A stretch of DNA of 39,860 nt, taken from an uncultured Pseudomonadota bacterium (GTDB taxonomy: Bacteria > Pseudomonadota > Gammaproteobacteria > Steroidobacterales > Steroidobacteraceae). The translations under genes were made by a program, and so were the position numbers. This document shows positions 1-7,986 of this stretch, piece after piece (position 1 is the first letter of the stretch; each line of letters starts with the position of its first letter). The stretch lies in NCBI GenBank assembly GCA_903908265.1, contig CAIVRI010000044.1, positions 1 through 39,860 on the forward strand, in the 5' to 3' direction. The notes under the pieces are model-generated. The model was given only the letters and a program-made list of their open reading frames with translations. It did no database searches and was not told the DNA's origin.

Positions 1-30
1 CTAGCGCCTAGACGCGCCCGGGTTACCAAC

Positions 31-1194
31 CTAAGCCATAACGAATGCAGGAACCGCCTCTCCCAGTAGGTGACTGAGTAACTCGGCGACACTCCTGATT
101 TGCTCTCCAAACGGCAGTGATTCGCTGCCACGAAAGAATAGGCCCTTGTCCAAGCTCCCGCGCTGCGCCGCGGCGAGCTGGGTCTCAAGACAGAATTGGC
201 CGGCGGCCGAATTACCGTCCTTGAAACCACACGCGGCGAGACATTGGACCTGACTCGGGCAGGTAATTCCTGACGGATCCGGTTGTGCGGCGGCTCGCAA
301 GCGCGGTTCCTTCTGCAAATAGCGTTTAAGCCACGGCGTCAGAACTGCTCGAGCAGGTAGACCCGCGGGACTCATGAAGGTGACGATGTCAGCTGCTGTA
401 GCCTCCGCTAGAACTTTTTTGAAGTTCGGATGTGCATCGCACTCCACCGTCACTGCGAAAGGGGTGCCGATCTGCACGGCATTTGCGCCGAGTTCGAAGG
501 CCGCTCGCATTCGCTCACGACTGTTAATGCCGCCCGCAACGATCAGTGGCACCGTAGCGGATTCGTCGCCCTCGGCACGAATCGCGGCCAGCACGCGCGC
601 AAAATCAAAGCGTGTGTCGCCGATATCCGCCATTCGGGTCGCACCCAGATGGCCACCCGCATAACGGGGATGCTCAAGCACAATCGCATCCGGCGTCCGT
701 CCCCGCCGAAACCATTTCTTCATGACCACGCGCACACCGCGCTCATCCGAGAGAATCGGAATTAAGGCAACTTCAGGGTAAGACGCCGTCAAGTCTGGCA
801 ATTCCAGTGGCAGACCAGCGCCGGACACGATTGCGTTAGCACCACTGCGACAGGCTTGAACCACCAATTCGGCATAGTTAGACAGCGCACGCATGACGTT
901 GACGGCGATGAAACCATCAGGCCCTGCAATCACACGGGCAGCAGCAATCTCCCGACCCAGCGCCTCGACGTTAGCGGCGCCATGGGACGCAGGATCACGG
1001 CAACGGCGTAGTCGCTGCATGATGTCCGGGTAGAGCCGACGCAGGTCGACACTCGCCAGCGTCCCGACGGCACCGTAACGTGCGACGGTACCGGCTAGAC
1101 GGTGACCGGAAATACCAACCCCCATCCCACCCTGCACTATCGGCAGTAGTCTGTGACCGCGCAGATGCAGCACAGGATTCTCAAGTTCAGTCAT
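31..1194 (-). CDS. Nitronate monooxygenase (2-nitropropane dioxygenase) family flavoprotein
   Basis: FMN-dependent TIM-barrel enzyme of the NMO family, which oxidises nitronates or, in relatives, acts as enoyl-ACP reductase (FabK-like) or on unknown substrates. Seen: N-terminal VQGGMGVGIS phosphate-loop region, a central LEHPRYAGGHLG segment holding the usual His-containing active-site loop, and VAGGINSRERMRAAFELGANAVQIGT typical of the FMN phosphate site. After the barrel there is a C-terminal extension with four cysteines (C-x5-C-x3-C, then FC about 17 residues later) followed by a KGLFFRGSE/LPFG tail. The ATG at 1194 is preferred because the upstream alternative codon at 1209 is TTG; no clear Shine-Dalgarno is visible. 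Cytosolic, monocistronic as far as seen. The family is clear; the substrate is not. Confidence 0.88.
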   Translation of the reverse strand: MTELENPVLHLRGHRLLPIVQGGMGVGISGHRLAGTVARYGAVGTLASVDLRRLYPDIMQRLRRCRDPASHGAANVEALGREIAAARVIAGPDGFIAVNVMRALSNYAELVVQACRSGANAIVSGAGLPLELPDLTASYPEVALIPILSDERGVRVVMKKWFRRGRTPDAIVLEHPRYAGGHLGATRMADIGDTRFDFARVLAAIRAEGDESATVPLIVAGGINSRERMRAAFELGANAVQIGTPFAVTVECDAHPNFKKVLAEATAADIVTFMSPAGLPARAVLTPWLKRYLQKEPRLRAAAQPDPSGITCPSQVQCLAACGFKDGNSAAGQFCLETQLAAAQRGSLDKGLFFRGSESLPFGEQIRSVAELLSHLLGEAVPAFVMA

Positions 1195-1594
1195 ACAAAT
1201 ACAACGCAAGCGGACTGTAGGTCATAGGAGGCTACGCGCCACACCGCCCCCACCAATTGCGCCAGATCAATTTCCAGTGTTATCCGGCTCAGTTCGCGCA
1301 AACTGCCCCCCCGCGCCGAATAGACGATGCAGCCTGGCGACATCCCGCGCCGCGATATTGAAACACTGCGTAGGCCCCGTGCAACGTGGATCCAAGCTAC
1401 GAGATTTGCAATCGGACACGGGCCCGCCGCGACCCGCGCAACCCCTTCTTTAAAGCAAGCGAAAGACGCTCATAAACTACAGGGAACCGCCCCCTACCGT
1501 CGCGCACCGCGATTGCTTTACCAGAGCGAACCGAGACCCGGTCGCGCCAAGCCTGCGACCGGGTCAGGACATTCAGCGGACGGGTCGACCTGGG
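1195..1594. other. Intergenic stretch between NMO gene and M13 peptidase gene
   Basis: About 400 bases without a convincing gene. It should contain the promoter of the NMO gene (minus strand) near its left end and the 3' end of the M13 peptidase transcript at its right end. The only clear structure is the 11-bp inverted repeat at 1535-1565. A plus-strand open frame at 1327-1677 runs into the peptidase gene, has an arginine/proline-rich non-protein-like composition and is judged spurious. Confidence 0.6.
1535..1565 (-). terminator. Strong hairpin downstream of the M13 peptidase gene
   Basis: Perfect 11-bp inverted repeat: GACCCGGTCGC at 1535-1545 and GCGACCGGGTC at 1555-1565, with a 9-base loop. 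It begins about 30 bases past the peptidase stop codon, where a terminator for that minus-strand gene would be expected. The RNA after the stem is only mildly U-rich (TCTCGGTT), so it may be a Rho-independent-like terminator or a 3'-stabilising stem. Confidence 0.5.
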
Positions 1595-3631
1595 CTACCA
1601 CACGCGACAGCGATTTTCCCGCACCATCGCATCGCCCTTGTGACACGCGAACGCCCGCTCGAACTCCGGCATATTGACCACGAGACCATTCACGCGATAA
1701 CGACCGGGTGAGTGGGGGTCCGTCCGGACTTGCAAACGCTCACTCTCGGGACGGGAGTTCTCGCACGCCCACTGCGCGTAACCGACGAAAAAACGTTGAT
1801 CAGGCGTCATCCCTTCCCGCGACGTCAGAGTCTTATTTTCGGTTTCGGACTTCCACGCGTTGTAAGCCAAAATCAGCCCACCGAGGTCAGCCGCATCCTC
1901 ACCAATCGTCAAATGGCTGTTGATGTGTAAATCATCCACAACGACATATTGAGCGTATTGATCGACGATGCATTGCGTACGGGTTTCGAATGCCTTGGCA
2001 TCTGCAGCAGACCACCAGTCCCTGAGGTTACCCTTCGCATCAAACTGACGACCCTCATCGTCGAAGCCGTGGGTCAACTCATGGCCAATCGTGCCGCCGG
2101 TATCTCCATAGTTTGGCGCATCGTCCATCGCCGCGTCATAGAGGGGCGGCTGGAGCACACCGGCTGGGAAATTGATGTCATTCATTTGCGGGTCGTAATA
2201 CGCATTTACGGTCGGCGGCGTCATCATCCATTCCGCCCGATCCAGGGGCCGGCCGATCTTCGCGACATGCCTCTGCACTTCGAAAGCACTCGCCCGCTGC
2301 AGGTTTCCGAAATAATCCCCAGGCCTAATATCCAGATTTGTGTAATCGCGCCACCGGTCGGGGTAGCCAATCTTATTGACGATGGAGTCGAGTTTGGTCA
2401 CCGCTTCGTGCTTGGTGCCAGCACTCATCCACGGCAATGACTCAATATCCTTGCGCATTTCGGCTTCAATTTGGCGCGTCATACGCAATGTGGCCTGCTT
2501 CTGCTCAGACGAAAATGCCTTGGCAATGAACTCCCGACCCAACGCGTCGCCTAGCTGCCGATCAACCATCGCGACACAGGTCTTCCAACGTGCCTTCTCT
2601 TCTGCCTGACCCCGCAGTGTCTTGCTATAAAAAGCAAAGTTTTCATGCCGAAACGCGCCAGATAAATGGGGCGAGGCATCATGCAACGCATGCCAACGCA
2701 GGTAGGTCGACAGCACAGAAGACGGTTCGCTCACCAGAATCCGGTCGAACTCGCGTAGGTACTCAGGCTCGGTCACGTTGACGACGGCCACGTCGCCAAG
2801 ACCTCGTTCGGTCAGGTAGGCAACCCAATCAAAATGCGGGGCAAGCCGGTGCAATGCGGCGCCGGTCATGCGGTGATTGAGTTTCTGCGGATCGCGCAAC
2901 GCAACGCGAGTCAACGACGCGCGCGCCAGACGCGTTTCGATGCGAAGGACGGTCAGCGCGTCCCGGCCGGCCGCCTGTGGTGACTCACCCGCCAACGAGA
3001 ACAGTCGCGTCACATGGTCCACATAAGCTGTTCTGAGAGCGACAGAATGCGCGTCCGCAGCAATGTAATAGTCACGGTCCGGTAAGCCGAGTCCACCGGC
3101 CGCCAAAAAAGTGATGACTGCTGAGGCATCTGAAAAGTCCTGCGAGGCCTCTAGCCGAAAAAACGCCGATCCCCGGACCAGATGGATTTCAGCCAAGAGC
3201 GCAGCCCAGCCTGACCGCTTGGCTCCCTGCGCAATACGCTCCAACACGGGCATCACCGGCACTTGGCCAGCACGGTCGATGCCCGCAACATCCATGCAGG
3301 ACCCATAAAAGTCACCAATCTTCTGCATGGACTCACCGCGCGAGGCGGACGGCTGGGAGGCGGACTCTAAAATGCCGCGCAGGAAGCCGAGGTTGTCCTG
3401 ATGGAGTTTCGCGTACACGCTCCAGCCCGACTGATCGGCGGGAATTGGATTGTTTTTGCGCCAGCCACCGCAGGCGTACTCGTAAAAATCATTACAAGGG
3501 TCGACGCTAGGATCCATCGCGGCGATATCCAGACCGGGCGTATAGGGAATGCCAGTGGATTCCCCCGCGTGGCCCGTCAGCGCGACCAGCAGGCTTGCCA
3601 AAGCCAATATTCGGCACAAACGGCTAGACAT
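1595..3631 (-). CDS. M13 family (neprilysin/PepO-type) zinc metallopeptidase, secreted
   Basis: Secreted zinc endopeptidase that cuts oligopeptides in the periplasm. Seen: signal peptide (short basic start, LASLLVALTGHA); Peptidase_M13_N helical region after the conserved DPCNDFYEYACGGW; then VNAYYDPQMNDINFPAG, the zinc motif GHELTHGFDDEG near residue 517, the third ligand region GEDAADLGGL, and the family's CRVW-type C-terminus. About 678 aa, normal for the family. Two ATGs compete: at 3640 the AGAGG sequence abuts the start codon with no spacer, whereas at 3631 the spacer is 9 bases, so 3631 is chosen. Stands alone; divergent from the EamA transporter gene. All catalytic motifs are present. 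Confidence 0.95.
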   Translation of the reverse strand: MSSRLCRILALASLLVALTGHAGESTGIPYTPGLDIAAMDPSVDPCNDFYEYACGGWRKNNPIPADQSGWSVYAKLHQDNLGFLRGILESASQPSASRGESMQKIGDFYGSCMDVAGIDRAGQVPVMPVLERIAQGAKRSGWAALLAEIHLVRGSAFFRLEASQDFSDASAVITFLAAGGLGLPDRDYYIAADAHSVALRTAYVDHVTRLFSLAGESPQAAGRDALTVLRIETRLARASLTRVALRDPQKLNHRMTGAALHRLAPHFDWVAYLTERGLGDVAVVNVTEPEYLREFDRILVSEPSSVLSTYLRWHALHDASPHLSGAFRHENFAFYSKTLRGQAEEKARWKTCVAMVDRQLGDALGREFIAKAFSSEQKQATLRMTRQIEAEMRKDIESLPWMSAGTKHEAVTKLDSIVNKIGYPDRWRDYTNLDIRPGDYFGNLQRASAFEVQRHVAKIGRPLDRAEWMMTPPTVNAYYDPQMNDINFPAGVLQPPLYDAAMDDAPNYGDTGGTIGHELTHGFDDEGRQFDAKGNLRDWWSAADAKAFETRTQCIVDQYAQYVVVDDLHINSHLTIGEDAADLGGLILAYNAWKSETENKTLTSREGMTPDQRFFVGYAQWACENSRPESERLQVRTDPHSPGRYRVNGLVVNMPEFERAFACHKGDAMVRENRCRVW

Positions 3632-3754
3632 CGTAGGCATCCTCTGGCTCCTCGTCGTTAGAATTGCCCCGGAATCATTACGCGCGCCTCATCGCAAGGC
3701 AATCCCCCTGCGTGCACGCGTTACAATGGTTACTCCTCTACGTTGGCATGGAAA

Positions 3755-4657
3755 ATGAACGCCCCGACGCGCCGCCCCCTCGATGCCCGCGCCACCCTCC
3801 TGATGCTGACATTGTGTGCCATTTGGGGCGTACAACAAGTCGTCATGAAGGGGATCTCGGCCGACATTCCGCCCCTGATGCAACTGGCCGTACGCTTTGC
3901 CGGGGCCGCATTGGTATTTGGCTGCATCGTGCTCTGGCGAGAGGGTTGGGCCGGCTTCCGGGATGGCACTCTAGCTAGCGGTTTGGGTCTTGGATTGCTG
4001 TTCTCTGGAGAATTCATTGCGGTGGGCCAATCTGTCGCCCTGACTAGCGCCTCACACACAACCGTCTTTCTCTATTCGGCACCTCTTTTTACTGCGATCG
4101 GCGTGCAGATCTTCCCCGAAGAACGTCTCAGCACTAGCCAGTGGGTAGGCCTCGGCGTCTCCTTCGCGGGAATCGCTGTAGCCTTCCTCGGCTACACCAC
4201 CAAACCAGTCATCGAGATGATTGAGGGCGACCTCATTGCCGTACTGGCAGGCGCCTTATGGGGAGTGAGTAACGTCTGGTTGCGCCGGACTCGCGTCGGT
4301 AATGCAGCAACCTTCAAGACTATTTTCTATCAAGTTGCAGTCGCCACCATTGTTGTCGGCGGCTACGCCGCACTCATGGACCAGACCGCGATCACTTGGA
4401 CACCGGCGGTGATCCTCGCGATGACTTATCAAACTTTAGGCATCGCTATTTTGTCTTACCTCGCGTGGTTCTGGCTGTTGCGACACTACCTTACCTCCCG
4501 ACTAGCGCTATTTTCACTCTTAACACCCGTATTTGGTGTGCTATCCGGCTGGGCAATACTCGGCGAGCACATAGACCCTAAGTTTGCTCTAGGTACAGCG
4601 CTAGTCCTCGGTGGCATCTTGACCGTGAACGCCCGGCAACTTTTGCAACGTACTTGA
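3755..4657 (+). CDS. EamA/DMT-superfamily transporter
   Basis: Inner-membrane drug/metabolite transporter with about ten hydrophobic helices arranged as two EamA repeats, each ending in a conserved small-residue helix (VSFAGIAVAFLG; LVLGGILTVN). The early motif LCAIWGVQQVVMKG is typical of the first EamA helix. 301 aa, full length. The frame stays open to a TTG at 3743, but the ATG at 3755 is a better start. It ends 12 bases before the transsulfuration gene and is probably cotranscribed, so it may move an amino acid or sulfur compound handled by that enzyme; this is inference from position only. Confidence 0.88.
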   Translation: MNAPTRRPLDARATLLMLTLCAIWGVQQVVMKGISADIPPLMQLAVRFAGAALVFGCIVLWREGWAGFRDGTLASGLGLGLLFSGEFIAVGQSVALTSASHTTVFLYSAPLFTAIGVQIFPEERLSTSQWVGLGVSFAGIAVAFLGYTTKPVIEMIEGDLIAVLAGALWGVSNVWLRRTRVGNAATFKTIFYQVAVATIVVGGYAALMDQTAITWTPAVILAMTYQTLGIAILSYLAWFWLLRHYLTSRLALFSLLTPVFGVLSGWAILGEHIDPKFALGTALVLGGILTVNARQLLQRT

Positions 4658-4669
4658 ACGGAAGACTCC

Positions 4670-5854
4670 ATGGCTGAAAAGAATCCGCTGCACTTTGACA
4701 CCCTCGCAGTCTGGGCTGCCGAAGAAGGCCCGTTCCCACACGGCGCGGCAGTAACGCCTATTTACAGCGCTTCCACCTTCGCGCATGAAACATTGGAGGT
4801 TTGGCACCAGGTTGCCACCGGTCTCGCACCAGGCCATATTTATTCTCGTAACACCAATCCAACGCTCGCAGTACTCGAGCAGAAAATGGCACTTTTGGAT
4901 GGGACCGAAGCAGCCGTCTCTTTTTCAACCGGTATGGCGGCTATCAGTGCGTCTCTACTTGCACTGCTCGGCTCCGGAGACCGCGTCGTAAGCATCCGCG
5001 ACTCTTACGGCGGCACCAACGTGCTGTTCGAAGAATTTTTACCTCGCTACGGCATCCAAGTCACCTTGTGTGACACCACCGATTTCGAAAACGCAGAAGT
5101 GGAAATTGCCAAAGGGTGTCAGTTGGTCTACCTCGAGACCCCGACCAACCCTACCCTCAAGATTATCGACATCGCGCGCCTGTGCCAGGCCGCGCGCGCT
5201 GTCGGGGCGGTGTCGATCACCGACAATACGTTTGCAACGCCCGTGAACCAACAGCCTGCGCGCCTCGGCAGTGACCTGGTCTTGCATAGCGCAACAAAAT
5301 TTTTAGCGGGCCACTCGGATGTACTCGCTGGGATCGTCTCAGGCCGTCGTGATCTCATCAAAAAGATCCACCATTTTCGCGAAATCGCCGGAGCCACCCT
5401 GAGTCCGGAAGGCGCGTACGCCGTGCTGCGTGGCATGAAGACGCTAGGGCTGCGCATGGCGCGCCACAACAGTAATGCACAAACTATTGCTGAACACCTA
5501 CTGACGCATCCCAAAGTGCAGAGCGTGCTGTATCCCGGCCTCCCGTCACACCCAGGCCATGCAATCGCCGGGCGCCAGATGCGTGGCTTTGGGGGCGTCC
5601 TGTCCTTCGTTCCCCGCGGTGGCGAGGCGATGCTTGCGGCTGTACTGGACGCTCTCAAATTGGCGCAGCGCGCAGCGCATTTGGGGGGCGTCGCAACCAC
5701 AGCCGGTCCGCCGAAAGTCACCAGTCATGTCGAACTGTCGCCAGCAGAACGGGCGCGCGCAGGTATTCCCGAAACGCTGATTCGTTATTCCGTGGGCATC
5801 GAGGACCCCACGGACCTGATCGCCGATCTGGATCAGGCGCTCGCTCGGATCTAA
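4670..5854 (+). CDS. PLP-dependent transsulfuration enzyme (Cys/Met metabolism family)
   Basis: Fold-type I PLP enzyme of the cystathionine gamma-synthase / gamma-lyase / methionine gamma-lyase family. Seen: YSRNTNPTLAVLE (phosphate-binding Tyr/Arg region), SFSTGMAAISA, YLETPTNPTLKI, ITDNTFATPVNQQPA (cofactor Asp), the Schiff-base lysine in HSATKFLAGHSDVLAG, and the C-terminal RYSVGIEDPTDLIADL. 394 aa, full length. GGAAGA lies 6 bases before the ATG. It follows the EamA gene by 12 bases and precedes the hydantoinase-like gene by 48. The sequence does not decide between synthase, beta- or gamma-lyase activity. The company of a transporter and oxidative/hydrolytic enzymes suggests a catabolic lyase rather than core methionine synthesis. 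Confidence 0.92.
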   Translation: MAEKNPLHFDTLAVWAAEEGPFPHGAAVTPIYSASTFAHETLEVWHQVATGLAPGHIYSRNTNPTLAVLEQKMALLDGTEAAVSFSTGMAAISASLLALLGSGDRVVSIRDSYGGTNVLFEEFLPRYGIQVTLCDTTDFENAEVEIAKGCQLVYLETPTNPTLKIIDIARLCQAARAVGAVSITDNTFATPVNQQPARLGSDLVLHSATKFLAGHSDVLAGIVSGRRDLIKKIHHFREIAGATLSPEGAYAVLRGMKTLGLRMARHNSNAQTIAEHLLTHPKVQSVLYPGLPSHPGHAIAGRQMRGFGGVLSFVPRGGEAMLAAVLDALKLAQRAAHLGGVATTAGPPKVTSHVELSPAERARAGIPETLIRYSVGIEDPTDLIADLDQALARI

Positions 5855-5902
5855 GAGACACGCCGCACCAGAATCGTGTGATAGATTCCCGGGCCCCAAA
5901 CA

Positions 5903-7975
5903 GTGACCATGACCATGCCGACGCCTGCAACTGCCGCTCATTCCGCCGCCTCTGCCCCAACCTACTGGTTGGGATTTGACACCGGCGGCACCTTTACCGA
6001 CGCTGCAATTCTCGATGGCGAACGCCGGGTTGTAGCCACGGCAAAATCGCTGACGACGCACTGGGATCTCTCCATTGGCATCGCCGGCGCCATCCGCGCC
6101 GTGCTCGCCAAGATGCCAAGTCAGGGCACCCGGGAGGCGGTTCGTCTCGTCTCGGTGTCTACAACGCTCGCAACGAATTCCGTGGTTGAGAACCGGTTTA
6201 GTCCAGTGGGCTCGATACTCATCGGCTTTGATGACTCGATGGTCGAGCGCTCTGGGCTACGCAACGATGGCATGGGCACCGTGATCCGCGTCCGAGGCGG
6301 CCACGATGCCACGGGCGATGTATTCGAGCCACTCGACGAGGCTGGCGCTATTGCGGCGATTAAGGAGTGCGTGCATCGCGTCGACGCCTTCGCCGTCTCC
6401 GCTCGATTTTCGGTGCGCAATCCTGCGCATGAATTGCGGCTAAAAGAGCTCATTCGCGGGGTCACCGGTAAATCCGTGACCTGTGCGCACGAACTGAGTT
6501 CGCGCTTGGATGCACCGCGTCGGGCCCTTACAGCGGCATTAAATGCGCGGCTGACGCCGCAGATCAGACAGTTGATCGAGGCGCTCACCAAAGTGCTGGC
6601 GCAAGAGCAGATCGAAGCGCCTCTTATGATCGTCAAGGGCGATGGTTCACTGATGCGAGCTGATGTCGCGCTGGAGTATCCCGTTGAGACCGTGCTCTCT
6701 GGGCCTGCCGCCAGCGTCGTCGGTGCTGGATTCTTGACGGGTCTACGTGATTTCGCCGTCTCCGACATGGGCGGCACTACGACTGATGTGGCCGTCGTAA
6801 ATGACGGACGCCCCAGAGTGAACGCGGACGGCGCACTGATCGGTGGATGGCGCACCATGGTGGAAGCCGTCGACGTACGCACGATGGGTCTTGGTGGCGA
6901 TAGCGAAGTCGATTTTGACCGGGATACGAAACTTCGCGTCGGCCCCCGCAAAGTCACCTCACTCAGCCTATTGGCGACCCAGTTTCCTGAAATCATTCAG
7001 GATCTTCGTGTACTAAGCGTGCAAGACCGGTTGCCAGAATTTCCGACGCTGTATGCCTATCGCAATCCTGCAAGTGCACTACCCGCGCATACGGACGGTC
7101 TCGAGCAGCGTGTCTGGGCGGGGCTGACTGACCAACCGCGTAGAGTCTCCACGTTCTGTGGCAACCAAACGGGGCTCGCAGCGCTGCGGCGGCTCGCCGA
7201 TGCGCGCCTCGTCACCATCGCTGGCTTTACGCCCAGTGACGCCATGCATGTACTGGGCATACAGCAGAGCTGGTCGCGCGAAGCGGCAGAACTCGCGGCC
7301 CAGATTTTAGCAATCGTTGAGCGCAACGGCCGCGCACTCGACCGGGCCCCCACTGCGCAAGAAATTGCGCAGCGCACGCATGAACACATCGTGCGAGAGT
7401 CTGGGCGTATCGTGCTCAGCACTGCACTCGCCCTTGATCCGGGTATTGAAGCAAAAGGGGGTCGCTGGGGCATTCTGGGTGATCAGTTAATCGAAGATAC
7501 CTTGGCTGGCCGGCCGTTCTCGTCGCTCGTCGGCGCACAACTGCGGCTAGCCATCCCGCTGATTGCTATCGGTGCACCCGTCGCGGCCTACTATCCCGAA
7601 GTGGCGCAGCGACTCGGTTGCGAGTTGCATGTCCCCGATCACGCCGGCGTGTGTAACGCGGTGGGGGCGGTCGCCGGCGTCGTGACCGAATCGGTGGATA
7701 TTTTGATCAACCAACCGGCCTTCAAGCTTTATCGGGTCCATGATCCTGCAGGCACCAAGGACTACTCGGATCTGGCAGAGGCAACGTCCCATGCCGAGCG
7801 GGTAGCCCGTGCGCTGGCGTTGGCACTGGCCCTGCGGGCCGGTGCGGAGGACCCCGCTGTACGGGTCAGTCGGACGGAGCAGCGCGCGCACATGGGCACT
7901 GGCGGCGACTACGTCGCTGAGCTGACCATCCGCGCTACGGCGACCGGGCGTCCGTTGGCTGGTGGGAAACACTGA
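5903..7975 (+). CDS. Hydantoinase/oxoprolinase family A subunit (HyuA-like)
   Basis: ATP-dependent ring-opening amidohydrolase subunit of the HyuA/5-oxoprolinase/acetone-carboxylase-beta family. Seen: N-terminal actin-like ATP fold motif WLGFDTGGTFTDAAI, VSVSTTLATNSVVEN, LSGPAASVVGAG, the second phosphate loop SDMGGTTTDVAVV, and DVRTMGLGGDSEV. The C-terminal domain is the acetone-carboxylase-like type. 690 aa, usual for subunit A. Subunit B (HyuB, over 500 aa) normally lies next to A, but the next genes are a flavin monooxygenase and a hydrolase, so this is an orphan A subunit. The start is uncertain: GTG at 5903 or in-frame ATGs at 5909 and 5915. Substrate unknown (hydantoin, oxoproline or similar cyclic amide). 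Confidence 0.88.
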   Translation: MTMTMPTPATAAHSAASAPTYWLGFDTGGTFTDAAILDGERRVVATAKSLTTHWDLSIGIAGAIRAVLAKMPSQGTREAVRLVSVSTTLATNSVVENRFSPVGSILIGFDDSMVERSGLRNDGMGTVIRVRGGHDATGDVFEPLDEAGAIAAIKECVHRVDAFAVSARFSVRNPAHELRLKELIRGVTGKSVTCAHELSSRLDAPRRALTAALNARLTPQIRQLIEALTKVLAQEQIEAPLMIVKGDGSLMRADVALEYPVETVLSGPAASVVGAGFLTGLRDFAVSDMGGTTTDVAVVNDGRPRVNADGALIGGWRTMVEAVDVRTMGLGGDSEVDFDRDTKLRVGPRKVTSLSLLATQFPEIIQDLRVLSVQDRLPEFPTLYAYRNPASALPAHTDGLEQRVWAGLTDQPRRVSTFCGNQTGLAALRRLADARLVTIAGFTPSDAMHVLGIQQSWSREAAELAAQILAIVERNGRALDRAPTAQEIAQRTHEHIVRESGRIVLSTALALDPGIEAKGGRWGILGDQLIEDTLAGRPFSSLVGAQLRLAIPLIAIGAPVAAYYPEVAQRLGCELHVPDHAGVCNAVGAVAGVVTESVDILINQPAFKLYRVHDPAGTKDYSDLAEATSHAERVARALALALALRAGAEDPAVRVSRTEQRAHMGTGGDYVAELTIRATATGRPLAGGKH

Positions 7976-7986
7976 GCGCAGCCCGG

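Noticed and set aside
1327-1677. Plus-strand open frame of 116 codons
   Set aside because: Runs into the M13 peptidase gene antisense, Arg/Pro/Thr-rich composition, no ribosome site.
5855-5902. Possible terminator between the transsulfuration and hydantoinase-like genes
   Set aside because: CACACGCC / CGTGTG-type matches are short and imperfect; no T-tract.
6121-6996. Long minus-strand open frame (291 codons) inside the hydantoinase-like gene
   Set aside because: Exact antisense shadow in a GC-rich gene; Ser/Arg/Thr-rich with no domain; the sense frame has full HyuA motifs.
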